Assembly (NCBI GenBank): GCA_000469685.2
Contig: LS997567.1
Span: forward strand, 21,064,108-21,128,107
Origin: Haemonchus contortus
Taxonomy: Eukaryota > Nematoda > Chromadorea > Rhabditida > Trichostrongylidae
Direction: 5' to 3'
Length of the DNA: 64,000 nt
Positions 59,301 to 62,986 of this stretch are shown here, piece by piece; within the stretch, counting starts at the first letter, position 1; the number at the start of each line of letters is the position of its first letter. The translations under genes were made by a program, and so were the position numbers. A model generated the notes under the pieces. The model was given only the letters and a program-made list of their open reading frames with translations. It was not told the DNA's origin and ran no database searches.

Positions 59301-61601
59301 CGTCCAAAGAAATTTCTTCCCATGCTCTGAGCAGGTCCCCTTCAGCTAATTAATTGAGTGGTGTTGCTCAGAGATAGATAGCAGGCCTAGCTCTCCAATA
59401 GCGTCCATACGGAATAATCCATTGGATTTAGATCAGAGCTATTAGAAGGCCATTCCTGAACATTGATAAATCCTGGGAGGGCCTCTCGGCACCACTGCTG
59501 GGTCATCCTCGCTCTATGAGCCAGTGCTGAATCTTGTTGGAACACGAACGGTCTAAAGCCGAAATGATTTTTTGTCCACTAAAGCAAGATGTTTTTCAGC
59601 GCACTCTCCGAGTAGACTTCTGTATTGCTTTCCTTATCGTTGTCGATGAAAACCAGCGAAGACTTCGCTTCGTGGTTGATCGCTGCCCAGACCATGATTT
59701 TTTCTGCACATCCAGAGCGTCCATGAATTTTTCCTTTCTCGTTAGTTTCTTCAGGTGTCGACTAGAGCACTCGATCGTTTTGACGGTTGAAGGTCGACTC
59801 CAACGTAAACAGCTTCTCATCGGAGAAGACAATGTCTCGGTGGCGCACCGAGGCGAACCGTTGGAGGAGCATCATGCACTTCTGGATCCGGTTTTTCTTC
59901 ATGGATGCAGTGAGAAGGTGCACCTTCCGGCATCGATGAGGCGTCAATCCCAGCTTCTCTTTATCTACACAGCAAGCGGAACTATGACTTATTCCCAGCT
60001 TTGTGACAGTCTTTCTCATCGACCTCTTCGGATTGCGCCGCACTATATCCCGTACTACTTTAAAATTTCTTGTGAAAGTTGCAGTTGTTTTTCGTCCCCT
60101 TCCTGGGTGGTATTCTGTAGTACCTGCTCCTTGAATCGTTTGATGGTGAAGTCCACAGTTCTTCTGCTGATTGGTAGAGTTTTTGCGGTGGCTATGGAAC
60201 AGTCACCCAACCGGTGTAACTGAATGATCGCGGGTCTGAGAGGATGAGGTCCAACAATTTTGAAAGGAGTAAGAGCTGAGGATCGAAGCTTGTGTTCTTG
60301 GTAGAGGAAGAATTGCCTAACATGTTTGCGGTTAATCGATAGAACATCGCTGCGAAAATCAATACGCCAAACTCGGCAACTTTGAGCAAGTAATATTGGC
60401 GCATCCTGTAAATCAGATTTCTCTTCCTGGCTAGGCGTTGACTCTCTATTCGTGATAGCACCGAATATCCCGATTGGAAGCAAAGAACGTAAGAATCTTT
60501 TTTGACGATTTGGCATCATAACGCGTTCTCGGCCAAAAGTGAACCATCGAATAATCAGAACCTATCCTGAAATGGAGTCGAAAAAGTGAAAAGGAAGAAG
60601 AGAAAATATTTGGCATATGGAGTGGTGTCAAAATGAATAGAAAAGTTAGGAAAAAAGTCAATGTGAGAAGGCGTCATAGCTTCAAACTTCAACAGGAAAG
60701 CAATTTTTGAAAAAAAGCGTACGTGGAAAAACCTGCCGGTGAAATGTTTAGAAAAAGTAGTGGTAAAGTTAACAGTGCAACAGTGTTGTTTTGCAATGAA
60801 AAATGAAGGTTGAGTTTGTAGTTGGTTTAGCTATGTTTGTCGGTTCGACATTTCGCTTCGCTCGACCGAAATTCTTCCTGAATTACATCGGTGCTCCGAA
60901 CAAATTGTACCGATTCAATGAAGATGAACATTCCCGAACAATATGCGACGTGATCTGATACCATAGGGTCTCATAGCAAAAACTCCAGTTTCAAAAACCG
61001 ATTGAAAAAAATCGATTCAACTTATGTATTAACCCAGTGACAGAAATGGAACATCCTATCCCTTCCAAATATTTGTGGCAAAATATTCAGCAGGCACTCA
61101 GTCCTATGGTTAATCGTCTTCCTGAGAAATATTGCATGAGAATCAAGGAAATTGTGGAGGTGGATTCAATGGAGAACTTCGTCCTGATCAAGGTTGTTTT
61201 CCCGTTGTTTTTTGTTGTTTTGTTCCTGTATGTGATGTGATGTTGATAGATTGCGGAGCTTTTTCTTTTAGTCGATACTCGACGAATATTTCGGCTCACT
61301 GAGTCACGCAGAATGGGAAATGGCGAAAGCTGTGTGCAATACCGTATACCAAATTTGCGAAAGGTAGATTTTCATTTTGTATTTACACTTATATTAATTA
61401 TGTCTACTCCATTTAGAATAACTGATTAGGGAGCAATTGTTTCTCCATAGCAATTTTTGATATTTGTTGTGCAGGTTTGGGAACGGACTGCTTTCAAATA
61501 CTGGTTTCGTGCTTAATTCGTTACTTGATGAGTACAAGCAATGCGAGAAGTTTTTCGAAGGTCGTGTTTACGATGATGCTGTGGCCTTATTGAACGAAGA
61601 G
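17718..61601 (+). CDS. pod-2: acetyl-CoA carboxylase, internal part of the gene (17 exons)
   Basis: Acetyl-CoA carboxylase makes malonyl-CoA from acetyl-CoA and bicarbonate using ATP and biotin, the committed step of fatty acid synthesis, in the cytosol. Spliced exons give about 778 contiguous residues. In order they cover the ATP-grasp loop (S-E-G-G-G-G-K-G), the biotin carboxylase catalytic strand (F-L-E-L-N-P-R-L-Q then V-E-H-P), the end of the BC domain with [10 protein letters not shown], the BT region, the biotinyl domain (V-E-S-M-K-L) and the start of the central domain. The order and spacing match animal ACC as I know it. All 16 junctions keep frame and no exon has a stop. The N-terminal BC exons and the carboxyltransferase exons are outside the window. 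The symbol follows the C. elegans ACC gene by homology; I cannot exclude a paralogue. Confidence 0.96.
18285..18960 (-). repeat. decayed CA-rich / GC-rich repeat copy
   Basis: It starts with 'tatataacgcgg' then TGTCTGTTTGTCC, the reverse complement of the CA-rich repeat terminus, and continues into the GC-rich family ('gttcaggaacattctagaacgcgagg', 'agtgggcggga'). This copy joins the two repeat families in one unit. Confidence 0.6.
19100..19312 (+). pseudogene. mariner transposase fragment, relative of 38753-39988
   Basis: It matches 39290-39490 in 'ttccgacgcacctt', 'atggctg', 'atcac-ggcgac' and 'cgtagagcatggaa', the region around the first catalytic aspartate. No TIRs are seen, so it is an isolated fossil. 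Confidence 0.65.
19696..19948. mobile_element. small piggyBac-like MITE (253 bp)
   Basis: A perfect 19 bp inverted pair TTAACCCATTGCGTACCGC, with TTAA at both ends. No coding capacity. The end is similar in kind to the 15959 element but not the same sequence. Confidence 0.88.
19949..21527. other. intronic, no recognised gene
   Basis: ORFs at 20229-20549 (minus) and 20231-20521 (plus) overlap head-on and match no family I know. A palindrome-like 'agcgctatagcctatgcatagcgct' lies at 20677-20701. Confidence 0.4.
21606..21695. repeat. TTC/TCTT-rich low-complexity tract
   Basis: An imperfect polypyrimidine tract (ttcttctttttcttc variants) that follows directly on the truncated left LTR end. It yields a lysine-rich spurious ORF on the minus strand. 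Confidence 0.9.
21718..22100 (-). pseudogene. BEL/Pao aspartic-protease region
   Basis: Downstream of gag: [13 protein letters not shown], then [12 protein letters not shown], resembling the retropepsin-like domain typical of BEL/Pao polyproteins. The catalytic D-T-G/D-S-G triad is not clear, and the frame is broken near 21900. Confidence 0.6.
22057..22899 (-). pseudogene. BEL/Pao gag with zinc knuckles
   Basis: A 280-codon reading frame with cysteine/histidine knuckles: [28 protein letters not shown], then [13 protein letters not shown], the triple arrangement of BEL/Pao gag proteins. An upstream frame at 22896-23213 ([13 protein letters not shown]) belongs to the same gag and is shifted. 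Role in the parent element: binds RNA in the virus-like particle. Confidence 0.82.
22896..23213 (-). pseudogene. BEL/Pao gag, upstream fragment
   Basis: It reads [14 protein letters not shown] and [12 protein letters not shown], a helical gag segment just upstream of the zinc-knuckle frame and shifted against it by a small overlap at 22896-22899. Confidence 0.65.
23750..24415 (+). repeat. CA-tail dispersed repeat with about four tandem units
   Basis: A unit of roughly 150-175 bp (gggcggggtc ... accataagtgttcccatcctgcc ... ccaaatttgaacgct ... aggtccacagggacagg) recurs about four times. It ends in the 'ccggtcggacacatgcatacacaaacac' tail and 'gttatatattgtagga'. It looks like internal expansion of the dispersed repeat. 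Confidence 0.75.
24495..24778 (-). mobile_element. tRNA-derived SINE, copy 2
   Basis: Reverse-strand copy of the 11098 SINE. The B box GGTTCGAATCG is near 24717-24727 and the A box (TAGTGTAAAGG) near 24762. The body shares 'ttttccatccctccgg' and 'cgcaagtcattgtat' with copy 1. The tail is made of 'ggataa' repeats. Confidence 0.82.
24791..26371 (+). mobile_element. Tc1-like transposon with ~60 bp TIRs
   Basis: TACAGTACCGTTCAAAAAAA begins it and its inverse ends it. The TIR continues for about 60 bp through 'ccataactca', with TA at both ends. At about 1.58 kb its length is normal for an autonomous Tc1-like element, and a decayed transposase is inside. A truncated relative lies at 6079-6812. Confidence 0.88.
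25105..26101 (+). pseudogene. Tc1-like transposase, decayed
   Basis: The N-terminal region is in two shifted frames ([10 protein letters not shown] and T-I-N-R). The C-terminal region reads V-W-G-W, then Q-R-D-N-D-S-G-H (second D), and ends [17 protein letters not shown], the usual Tc1 tail. Stops and shifts are scattered through it. Confidence 0.78.
26372..27502. other. intronic, no recognised gene
   Basis: A 'ctgtatataaagcgg' plus TGTGTGTCTGTTTGT stretch at 26980-27020 is the reversed terminus of the CA-tail repeat. Nothing else recognised before the ACC exon. Confidence 0.45.
27503..27672 (+). CDS. pod-2: ACC exon 2 (ATP-binding glycine loop)
   Basis: It begins [14 protein letters not shown], the glycine-rich loop that closes over ATP, and ends H-I-E-V-Q-L-I-A-D. 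The acceptor is cccag and the donor gtaatt, and it ends in phase 2 with the arginine codon split. A 9.6 kb repeat-filled intron precedes it. Confidence 0.96.
27755..27875 (+). CDS. pod-2: ACC exon 3 (biotin carboxylase)
   Basis: It completes the split arginine codon and encodes Y-E-N-V-I-P then [18 protein letters not shown], the conserved segment after the nucleotide-binding loop. The acceptor is tttaag and the donor gtaata after a phase 0 glutamate. Confidence 0.95.
28003..28116 (+). CDS. pod-2: ACC exon 4 (biotin carboxylase catalytic strand)
   Basis: It encodes 38 residues from [11 protein letters not shown] to [10 protein letters not shown], containing the metal-binding glutamate, the asparagine and the catalytic arginine of ATP-grasp carboxylases. 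The acceptor is atgcag and the donor gtttgt. The conserved R-L-Q-V-E-H motif is cut exactly between Q and V by the next intron. Confidence 0.96.
28632..28743 (+). CDS. pod-2: ACC exon 5 (biotin carboxylase)
   Basis: It begins V-E-H-P-C-T-E-M and continues to [10 protein letters not shown], then I-R-L-F-Y, the standard BC domain continuation. The acceptor is attcag and the donor gtatat, and it ends in phase 1. Confidence 0.96.
28797..28888 (+). CDS. pod-2: ACC exon 6 (biotin carboxylase)
   Basis: It completes a glycine codon and encodes [14 protein letters not shown], ending A-A-R-I-T-S-E. The preceding intron is only 53 bp. The donor is gtattt, after which a 6.9 kb intron full of transposons begins. 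Confidence 0.95.
28889..30809. other. intronic, no recognised gene; possible transposon terminus
   Basis: 'tacagggtgggtcataattatga' at 29334 resembles the CAGGGTG termini of the DD37D-type elements, but no partner terminus or transposase was found. The following ORFs have no family resemblance. Confidence 0.35.
30810..31385 (-). mobile_element. mariner element, internal deletion derivative (576 bp)
   Basis: TTAGGTCGATGCATAATTAT begins it and its inverse ends it (about 32 bp TIR, one mismatch), with TA on both sides. The single minus-strand ORF fuses the two ends of a transposase. This is the structure of a mariner MITE in the making. Confidence 0.9.
30912..31328 (-). pseudogene. mariner transposase ends fused by deletion
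   Basis: The 138-residue frame starts with the N-terminal helix-turn-helix segment ([19 protein letters not shown]), then jumps to the C-terminal tail ([20 protein letters not shown]). The whole D-D-D catalytic core is missing, yet the frame is open throughout. It might still bind TIR DNA, but that is inference. Confidence 0.8.
31560..34450 (+). pseudogene. DD37D-type transposase, split and decayed
   Basis: The left part reads I-G-R-D-P-G-R-P, then V-F-S-D-Q-K-I-F (first catalytic D). The right part reads [12 protein letters not shown] (second D), then F-I-G-E-E-E-W. A stop follows W-C-R and the last acidic block is unclear. The fold-back element lies between first and second D. Confidence 0.72.
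32218..34172. mobile_element. fold-back element with ~600 bp inverted arms
   Basis: Left arm 32218-32824 and right arm 33586-34172 are inverted copies at high identity over about 590-607 bp, separated by ~760 bp. The arms start 'acaaggaag-tctttcaggg'. Both carry matching ORFs ([16 protein letters not shown]) on opposite strands. The spacer has a C9 run near 33530 but no transposase. Family unknown; structurally it resembles fold-back elements such as Tc4. Confidence 0.85.
34775..34920 (+). repeat. dispersed repeat, pair with 7840-7985
   Basis: Shares 'gggacggagccacatgagct' and the following ~100 bp with 7840-7985, including 'ctgacacttctgtagcg'. Confidence 0.65.
35110..35440 (+). repeat. CA-tail / GC-rich repeat fragment
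   Basis: Shows 'aacttgagtgttctaggtccatgggaacagg', 'cctaccaaatttgaactctctagg', then 'cgctccgcccattgtgg'. It is truncated before the CACACA tail. Confidence 0.65.
35799..35959 (+). CDS. pod-2: ACC exon 7 (end of biotin carboxylase domain)
   Basis: It encodes [11 protein letters not shown] and, further on, N-V-W-G-Y-F-S-V and [10 protein letters not shown], hallmarks of the C-terminal BC domain. It joins in frame to the previous exon across 6.9 kb. The acceptor is attcag and the donor gttagt, and it ends in phase 2. Confidence 0.96.
36048..36216 (+). CDS. pod-2: ACC exon 8 (BC end / BT start)
   Basis: It encodes [17 protein letters not shown] and ends T-Q-W-L-D-N-R-I-A, which matches the ACC segment E-x-x-x-x-N-M-x-x-A-L-K-E-L and the T-x-W-L-D motif. 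The acceptor is ctgcag and the donor gtaagt. Confidence 0.95.
36284..36394 (+). CDS. pod-2: ACC exon 9 (BT domain)
   Basis: It encodes 37 residues from K-V-P-L-P-K-H-E-M to A-V-E-R-G-Q, equivalent to the helical stretch ending L-E-R-G-Q in vertebrate ACC. Phase 0 on both sides, with acceptor tttcag and donor gttagt. Confidence 0.94.
36447..36674 (+). CDS. pod-2: ACC exon 10 (BT domain)
   Basis: It encodes 76 residues from V-L-P-T-K-D-L to E-T-S-D-K-F-K. Recognisable pieces are [16 protein letters not shown] and D-G-S-L-L-V-T-H, matching the beta-barrel between the BC and biotinyl domains. The acceptor is tatag and the donor gtcagt. Confidence 0.95.
36740..36844 (+). CDS. pod-2: ACC exon 11 (BT end / start of biotinyl domain)
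   Basis: It encodes [19 protein letters not shown], then S-P-Y-T-G-K-L, the first strands of the biotin carrier domain. Phase 0 on both sides, with donor gtacgc. The biotin site follows in the next exon, 8.9 kb away. Confidence 0.95.
36845..37739. other. intronic; CA-tail repeat fragment at 37370-37530
   Basis: The 37420-37530 part shows 'cataccgtatacccacaccc'-like repeats ending 'cgcgttatatataacac', a decayed CA-tail terminus. No gene seen. Confidence 0.45.
37740..38425 (-). repeat. array of GC-rich CCCGCCCA repeat units
   Basis: Parallel to 8380-9115: 'ggctccgcccacttcg', 'ttccattacctctaacca', 'attctagaacttttcc', 'cggtaagtttcctttactt'. The shared order of units means both derive from one longer element. 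Confidence 0.75.
38753..39988 (+). mobile_element. mariner transposon, near full length
   Basis: TTAGGTTGTCGGAAAAGTAT begins it and its inverse (atactttttcgacaacctaa) ends it, with TA on each side. At 1236 bp it is normal for mariner. It contains a plus-strand transposase in several frames. Confidence 0.9.
38945..39915 (+). pseudogene. mariner transposase, frameshifted
   Basis: An N-terminal remnant precedes 39220. The catalytic region reads [18 protein letters not shown] (first D), then after a shift L-K-D-S-A-R-R-H (second D), then [14 protein letters not shown] (third D), and a tail [14 protein letters not shown]. All three aspartates survive, but frameshifts near 39490 and upstream inactivate it. 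Confidence 0.85.
40145..41192 (+). repeat. composite dispersed repeat, copy A (longest)
   Basis: It starts 'gcccggctaacgccaggc', passes 'atgacatcgatcaaag', 'gcgtagcggtcgtaatctaata' and 'gtcaccctgctctactatcccgt', and ends with the CA-rich tail 'agcgagttatatatagtagga'. Copies B (56640-57605) and C (57840-58400) share the order. No coding capacity recognised. Confidence 0.7.
41470..42300 (-). pseudogene. CR1/Jockey-like non-LTR retrotransposon RT fragment
   Basis: On the minus strand: [15 protein letters not shown] (RT catalytic block A), then [20 protein letters not shown], and the tail [17 protein letters not shown], then K-I-L-K-L-E-F. Stops and shifts are frequent. The order is that of CR1/Jockey-type RTs. 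Confidence 0.8.
42303..42395. repeat. 93 bp hairpin (inverted duplication)
   Basis: Arms of about 40 nt (gttggaatcactcaatga... and its inverse) pair with about two mismatches around a ~12 nt loop. The right arm reads on the minus strand [12 protein letters not shown], contiguous with the CR1-like RT, so the left arm is an inverted copy of retrotransposon sequence. Confidence 0.85.
42450..42600 (-). pseudogene. CR1-like RT upstream fragment, minus copy
   Basis: Minus-strand reading gives a [15 protein letters not shown] segment, matching the plus-strand piece at 43240-43400 in inverted orientation. It belongs upstream of the RT block at 42240. Confidence 0.6.
43240..43440 (+). pseudogene. CR1-like RT upstream fragment, inverted copy
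   Basis: Reads [24 protein letters not shown], the block just before N-Y-R-P-I-S-L in CR1/Jockey RTs. The same sequence lies reversed at 42450-42600. Confidence 0.7.
43441..45783. other. intronic, no recognised gene
   Basis: Purine-rich and AT-rich stretches with short ORFs of no known family. Two close copies of 'cttgattggtgccgcccctattactt' / 'cttgattgttgttgcccctactactt' lie at 43880-43990, a short tandem duplication. Confidence 0.4.
45784..45869 (+). CDS. pod-2: ACC exon 12 (biotin attachment site)
   Basis: It encodes [21 protein letters not shown]. The lysine after methionine is the expected biotin carrier. The usual eukaryotic motif is E-V-M-K-M, so both flanking positions differ. The exon must end after 45869 to keep frame, which makes the donor GC (AG then gcatgt). 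A strong GT donor at 45850 would put the next exon out of frame into a stop. Confidence 0.92.
45935..46121 (+). CDS. pod-2: ACC exon 13 (biotinyl domain end)
   Basis: It completes an arginine codon and encodes [20 protein letters not shown], the last strands of the biotinyl domain, then a charged linker ending S-I-C-F-D. The acceptor is tatag and the donor gtgaga. The upstream intron is 65 bp and of GC-AG type. Confidence 0.95.
46189..46315 (+). CDS. pod-2: ACC exon 14 (start of central domain)
   Basis: It encodes M-C-M-N-V-L-R-G, then L-V-E-E-L-F-C-Y-L and L-P-F-A-L-F-K, aligning with the vertebrate helix that ends L-P-L-L-E-L-Q. A donor at 46309 would leave phase 0 and open the next exon with a stop. 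The donor gtacgc at 46316 (phase 1) joins cleanly and keeps the same residue count as the vertebrate protein. Confidence 0.85.
46640..46990 (+). pseudogene. Penelope-like reverse transcriptase fragment
   Basis: The plus strand shows [10 protein letters not shown] (RT catalytic Y-x-D-D box), then P-P-E-L-D-E-L-L. After a shift comes [14 protein letters not shown], which resembles the post-catalytic block of Penelope-like RTs. No endonuclease part is seen. A different retroelement class with a similar block cannot be excluded. Confidence 0.55.
46958..47035. repeat. hairpin with 34 nt arms in the RT remnant
   Basis: tggcacagtacgacagcagc begins the left arm and tgctgttgtcgtactgtgcc lies in the right arm. 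Arms pair with about three mismatches around a short loop (cacgcgaac). The left arm is continuous with the RT reading frame, so the right arm is an inverted duplication. Confidence 0.85.
47100..47200. repeat. TACATA/TA microsatellite
   Basis: Imperfect tacatatatacatatata tract. Confidence 0.9.
47210..47540. repeat. direct repeat pair of ~45 bp
   Basis: 'aaatcccatagataggagcg' with the following 'gtctaatttaccggtgaaaaatg' at 47210-47256 recurs as 'aaattccatcgataagagcg' with 'gtttaatttaccagtaaaaatg' at 47487-47528. These could be subterminal repeats of the adjacent pogo-like element. Confidence 0.6.
47610..48130 (-). pseudogene. pogo/Tigger-type (DDE_1) transposase fragment
   Basis: Minus-strand frames give [16 protein letters not shown], then [13 protein letters not shown] (catalytic D), then after shifts [11 protein letters not shown]. 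This is the order of the Tigger/pogo DDE domain (K-G-W-M-N, D-S-F-R-G-H, K-S-F-K-K-C). No helix-turn-helix part or TIRs are visible. Confidence 0.75.
48216..48388. repeat. (TACATATA)n microsatellite
   Basis: About 170 bp of tacatata/tatacata units ending exactly at the target TA of the MITE at 48389. It gives spurious Y-I-C-I repeat ORFs on both strands. Confidence 0.95.
48389..48901. mobile_element. Tc1-type MITE 'CAGTAGCGCTCAAAAGT', copy 2
   Basis: TACAGTAGCGCTCAAAAGTA on the left and the inverse tacttttgagcgctactgta on the right. 513 bp, the most diverged of the three copies, between two microsatellite tracts. Confidence 0.9.
48928..50195 (-). mobile_element. mariner transposon (1.27 kb)
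   Basis: TTAGGGTGTCCCAAAAGTTT begins it and its inverse (aaacttttgggacaccctaa) ends it, with TA flanks. It is bordered on both sides by CATA microsatellites and carries a minus-strand transposase. Confidence 0.92.
49074..49937 (-). pseudogene. mariner transposase, frameshifted with lost catalytic residue
   Basis: The N-terminal frame ([11 protein letters not shown], then R-R-R-R-F-R-A-A) overlaps the C-terminal frame by a shift near 49600. The C-terminal frame has I-I-A-Q-D-E-K-W-V (first D), then L-M-S-H-A-R-P-H where active mariners have D-N-A-R-P-H (second D lost), then [15 protein letters not shown] (third D). It is inactive by both frameshift and substitution. Confidence 0.88.
50196..50437. 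repeat. (CATA)n microsatellite
   Basis: A catacata/catatata tract starting at the target TA of the mariner at 48928-50195. It gives spurious Y-V-C-M repeat ORFs. Confidence 0.95.
50661..51374. mobile_element. TTAA-type MITE 'AGGCAC' family, copy with exact TTAA
   Basis: TTAAAGGCAGTGTTCACGAA on the left and 'aacactgcctttaa' on the right. The interior matches 15440-15680 and 1-290 ('cctccgcccctcgctaggctg', 'ttcgcattggagc'). Confidence 0.82.
51449..52084. mobile_element. TTAA-type MITE 'AGGCAC' family, diverged ends
   Basis: Starts ttcgaaggcaccgttcacca and ends 'ttatcgtgaactgcgccttcaa'. The target-like ends are mutated from TTAA. The interior resembles 6892-7551. It lies only ~75 bp from the previous copy. 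Confidence 0.75.
52085..53117. other. intronic, no recognised gene
   Basis: AT-rich, with no coding or repeat match within the window that I can see. Confidence 0.4.
53118..53536. mobile_element. MITE with ~95 bp inverted ends
   Basis: The left end reads 'atgtcggtgaaaatgtagtt' then a G-run and 'tatatcaagaaatgaactca'. The right end is the inverse ('gagttcatttcttgatata' then 'aactacattttcgccgctcat'). About 95 bp of inverted ends around a ~230 bp interior, no coding. Superfamily unknown. Confidence 0.8.
53750..53999 (-). mobile_element. tRNA-derived SINE, copy 3 (decayed)
   Basis: Reverse-strand copy. The head 'gtgcgccacttgctactac' inverts to the SINE A-box region, and the body shares 'ggttggcc', 'ccatccctccg' and 'gaatggaagtcgaatg' with copy 1. 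The B box is degenerate. Confidence 0.75.
54295..54454 (+). pseudogene. exon-like segment with one stop
   Basis: After an acceptor-like 'acgattcag' the frame reads [18 protein letters not shown], a TAG, then [15 protein letters not shown] and [10 protein letters not shown]. It ends at an ideal donor (gag/gtaagc). The composition looks coding, but I recognise no family. It is not part of ACC. Confidence 0.4.
54455..55391. other. intronic, no recognised gene
   Basis: Short ORFs only; no repeats recognised. Confidence 0.4.
55821..55828 (+). promoter_or_regulatory. TATA-like box
   Basis: TATTTAAA lies 70 bp upstream of the ATG at 55891, inside the TIR element. Position and sequence suit a core promoter; no other element is recognised. 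Confidence 0.35.
55891..56237 (+). CDS. two exon-like segments of an unknown Pro/Ser/Tyr-rich protein
   Basis: Exon 1 (55891-55945) begins [19 protein letters not shown] 59 bp intron (gtaaac to tttag) follows. Exon 2 (56005-56237) gives [11 protein letters not shown], then a Pro/Ser/Ala-rich stretch and [13 protein letters not shown] before a perfect donor (cag/gtaagg). Total 96 residues in frame. The composition resembles the disordered N-terminus of a developmental transcription factor, but I cannot name a family. No next exon was found before ACC exon 15, so it looks like a captured gene start. Confidence 0.5.
56640..57605 (+). repeat. composite dispersed repeat, copy B
   Basis: The same order as 40145-41192: 'agcccggctaacgccaggc', 'gatatcgaacaaaggga', 'gggcagcgttcgtaatctaata', 'catcgtagataacgga'. 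It then has two 'aggtccac..ggaaca' units and the tail 'gacacctacacacagacaaaca' ending 'gaattatataga'. Confidence 0.7.
57840..58400 (+). repeat. composite dispersed repeat, copy C (decayed)
   Basis: Shares 'cttcattgaatcacaaacttcgctgggtagcggtcgta' and 'cgaatgaaacatatcaaagaatcaaagct' with copy A, then GC-rich 'aaaccccgccccctgtgg' units. The CACACA tail is replaced by 'ggttatataaagtatataaagtaagga'. Confidence 0.65.
58401..59009. other. intronic, no recognised gene
   Basis: AT-rich. A poly-C run lies at about 58976-58989 just before the next transposon. Confidence 0.4.
59216..59400. repeat. ~93 bp tandem duplication
   Basis: 'gaaatttcttcccatgctct...ttgagtggtgttgctca' plus 'gcaggcc-tgctcttcaatagcgtcca' occurs twice in a row (from 59216 and 59309). 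The second copy has a small insertion 'gatagata'. The duplication lies within the transposon coding remnant. Confidence 0.9.
59590..60360 (-). pseudogene. DD37D-type transposase, decayed
   Basis: The N-terminal region carries a helix-turn-helix-like stretch ([17 protein letters not shown], then [12 protein letters not shown]). It continues [11 protein letters not shown] and [11 protein letters not shown] (first catalytic D). The rest, towards 59400, is in broken frames, and the second catalytic block is not clearly readable. Confidence 0.8.
60409..61037. other. intronic, no recognised gene
   Basis: AT-rich, ending in the acceptor of ACC exon 15. Nothing recognised. Confidence 0.4.
61038..61192 (+). 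CDS. pod-2: ACC exon 15 (central domain)
   Basis: It encodes [17 protein letters not shown] and ends [10 protein letters not shown]. The register agrees with the vertebrate central-domain segment T-S-V-S-G-R-I-P-P. The acceptor is acccag and the donor gttgtt. A 14.7 kb intron precedes it. Confidence 0.88.
61272..61363 (+). CDS. pod-2: ACC exon 16 (central domain)
   Basis: It encodes [10 protein letters not shown] and later V-Y-Q-I-C-E, matching the I-L-D-S-H-A region of vertebrate ACC. The acceptor is ttttag and the donor gtagat, and it ends in phase 2. Confidence 0.9.
61475..61601 (+). CDS. pod-2: ACC exon 17 (central domain, last in window)
   Basis: It encodes [11 protein letters not shown] and ends [17 protein letters not shown], equivalent to F-Q-N-G-H-Y-D-K-C-V-F-A-L-R-E-E in vertebrate ACC. 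The acceptor is gtgcag and the donor gtaggt (phase 0). I found no further ACC exon before 64000, so the rest lies outside. Confidence 0.92.
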
Positions 61602-61649
61602 GTAGGTCACTGTTTGGTGTTCTGAGACTGTGCTGGACCAGGGGATTGA

Positions 61650-61785
61650 GCTGACCTCAGCTACCATCATTAGAACAAGCAAGGCGTACTTATACCGTTG
61701 AGTGTTACAATATCCTTACCTCAACTGCCATTGTTAGAACACGCACGGCGTACTTCTACCATTGAGTGTTACAATATCCATGAAA
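61650..61785. repeat. ~64 bp tandem duplication in an ACC intron
   Basis: 'ctcagctaccatcattagaa...gcgtacttataccgttgagtgttacaatatcc' is followed directly by a second copy ('ctcaactgccattgttagaa...'). The copies differ at about nine positions. Confidence 0.85.
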
Positions 61786-62986
61786 TATTTCAGGAAATAG
61801 AGCGATCGGTTTTGTTTTTCCATATGAAAGTGAAAAAAGCAGAACAGGCGTAAAGGCTGAGTCTGCTCGAAAGAGGTACAGGAAGGGTCCTTCACAACAG
61901 AGATTGCCAGAAGGAAGAGATTTCACTCGTTTGATGAACTAGTCAGATTGAATGAATCGGTGCTGACGACTCCGACAAACTATTTCTTCGTCAGCTGAAA
62001 ATTGTAATTAAAATTACATTTCGGGTTGGTGAGGTGCCCTTTTGGAAGAAAAGTCTATTGAAAAATGAATTGAAGCAAAACAGTCAAGTACATCAGATGG
62101 ACATATATCGTAGATTGGAACAAGACAATTTGCCACGCAGCACGTCTCACACAAATGATCTAGTTTTCGTTTGGAAAAACGGACTGTATCACCATGAAGG
62201 GCGGGAGAACTTTTTTATGGAGGCGAAAGGAATGTATCATTTTTCGAGAAAGTGCAGGTTTAGTTATGAAATTCAGTCAGTAACTGTGAGAGAGTCACAC
62301 AGGAGATGCGTTATATTATGTCAACGATTTTTGGAGTGGAGGTGGAGCTGTATGCAGTGAACTCAGTGCGAATATCATTTCCGAAAAATTCGAAATTCTC
62401 TCGTATGGAAGGCGAGGATAGGTGTATGGGCTCGAGCTGAATCAAGGGCCACCGGCCCTGTAACGTTTTTTTATCTTCCTTTTGGTGACTGGACGTGTGC
62501 AATATCTGGGTCTTAAGATTTGGGAACCCTATCGGGTCGAAATGCGAGGAGGTATCTTGTGAAGTGGAAATATCGTCGCTAAAACTTCGTTGAGGTTGTC
62601 TTTCCTTTAGCAGTGGAACTGCATTCTTCTAAGATGATAAAATAACGAAAACCACAGCACTCTCGTGATGACCGTATCACCGTGTAGAGCGTAAATGTCA
62701 GTTTTGCTGTTTTACTATGGCTTACATTTAAGGCTTTCGCGCATGGCACTAGATTTCACAGATGTAACGCTGCTATAGCTCAAGAGGCGGTTATGAAATC
62801 GTATATATTAAGTTGAATCGAGTTCGACATTATGTCATGTAGAATACTTATGACCCGAAATTGTATTGAGTTGAGCGGAAATTCTCCGTCGTCCCTATTC
62901 TCGAGCGTTCCGCTAGTTGTGAAGACAATAGCTGAGATTTAAGTCAGACCCAAAGAGATGGTCGTCGGCAAGAAATCCTTACTATA
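61786..62986. other. intronic, no recognised gene
   Basis: An ORF at 62034-62360 (108 codons) has no recognised family and no ACC similarity. Nothing else seen. Confidence 0.4.

Larger units (their letters stand above)
59010..60408 (-). mobile_element. DD37D-type Tc1/mariner element (1.4 kb)
   Basis: CAGGGTGCGCCATAATTACT begins it. The inverse (agtaatattggcgcatcctg) ends it, with TA flanks. A decayed minus-strand transposase fills it. A ~93 bp tandem duplication lies at 59216-59400. Confidence 0.87.

Noticed and set aside
59534..60223. 229-codon plus-strand ORF
   Set aside because: It is the antisense shadow of the DD37D-type transposase, whose motifs read on the minus strand.
62034..62360. 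Next ACC exon
   Set aside because: No similarity to the central domain segment that should follow exon 17, and no suitable acceptor in frame.
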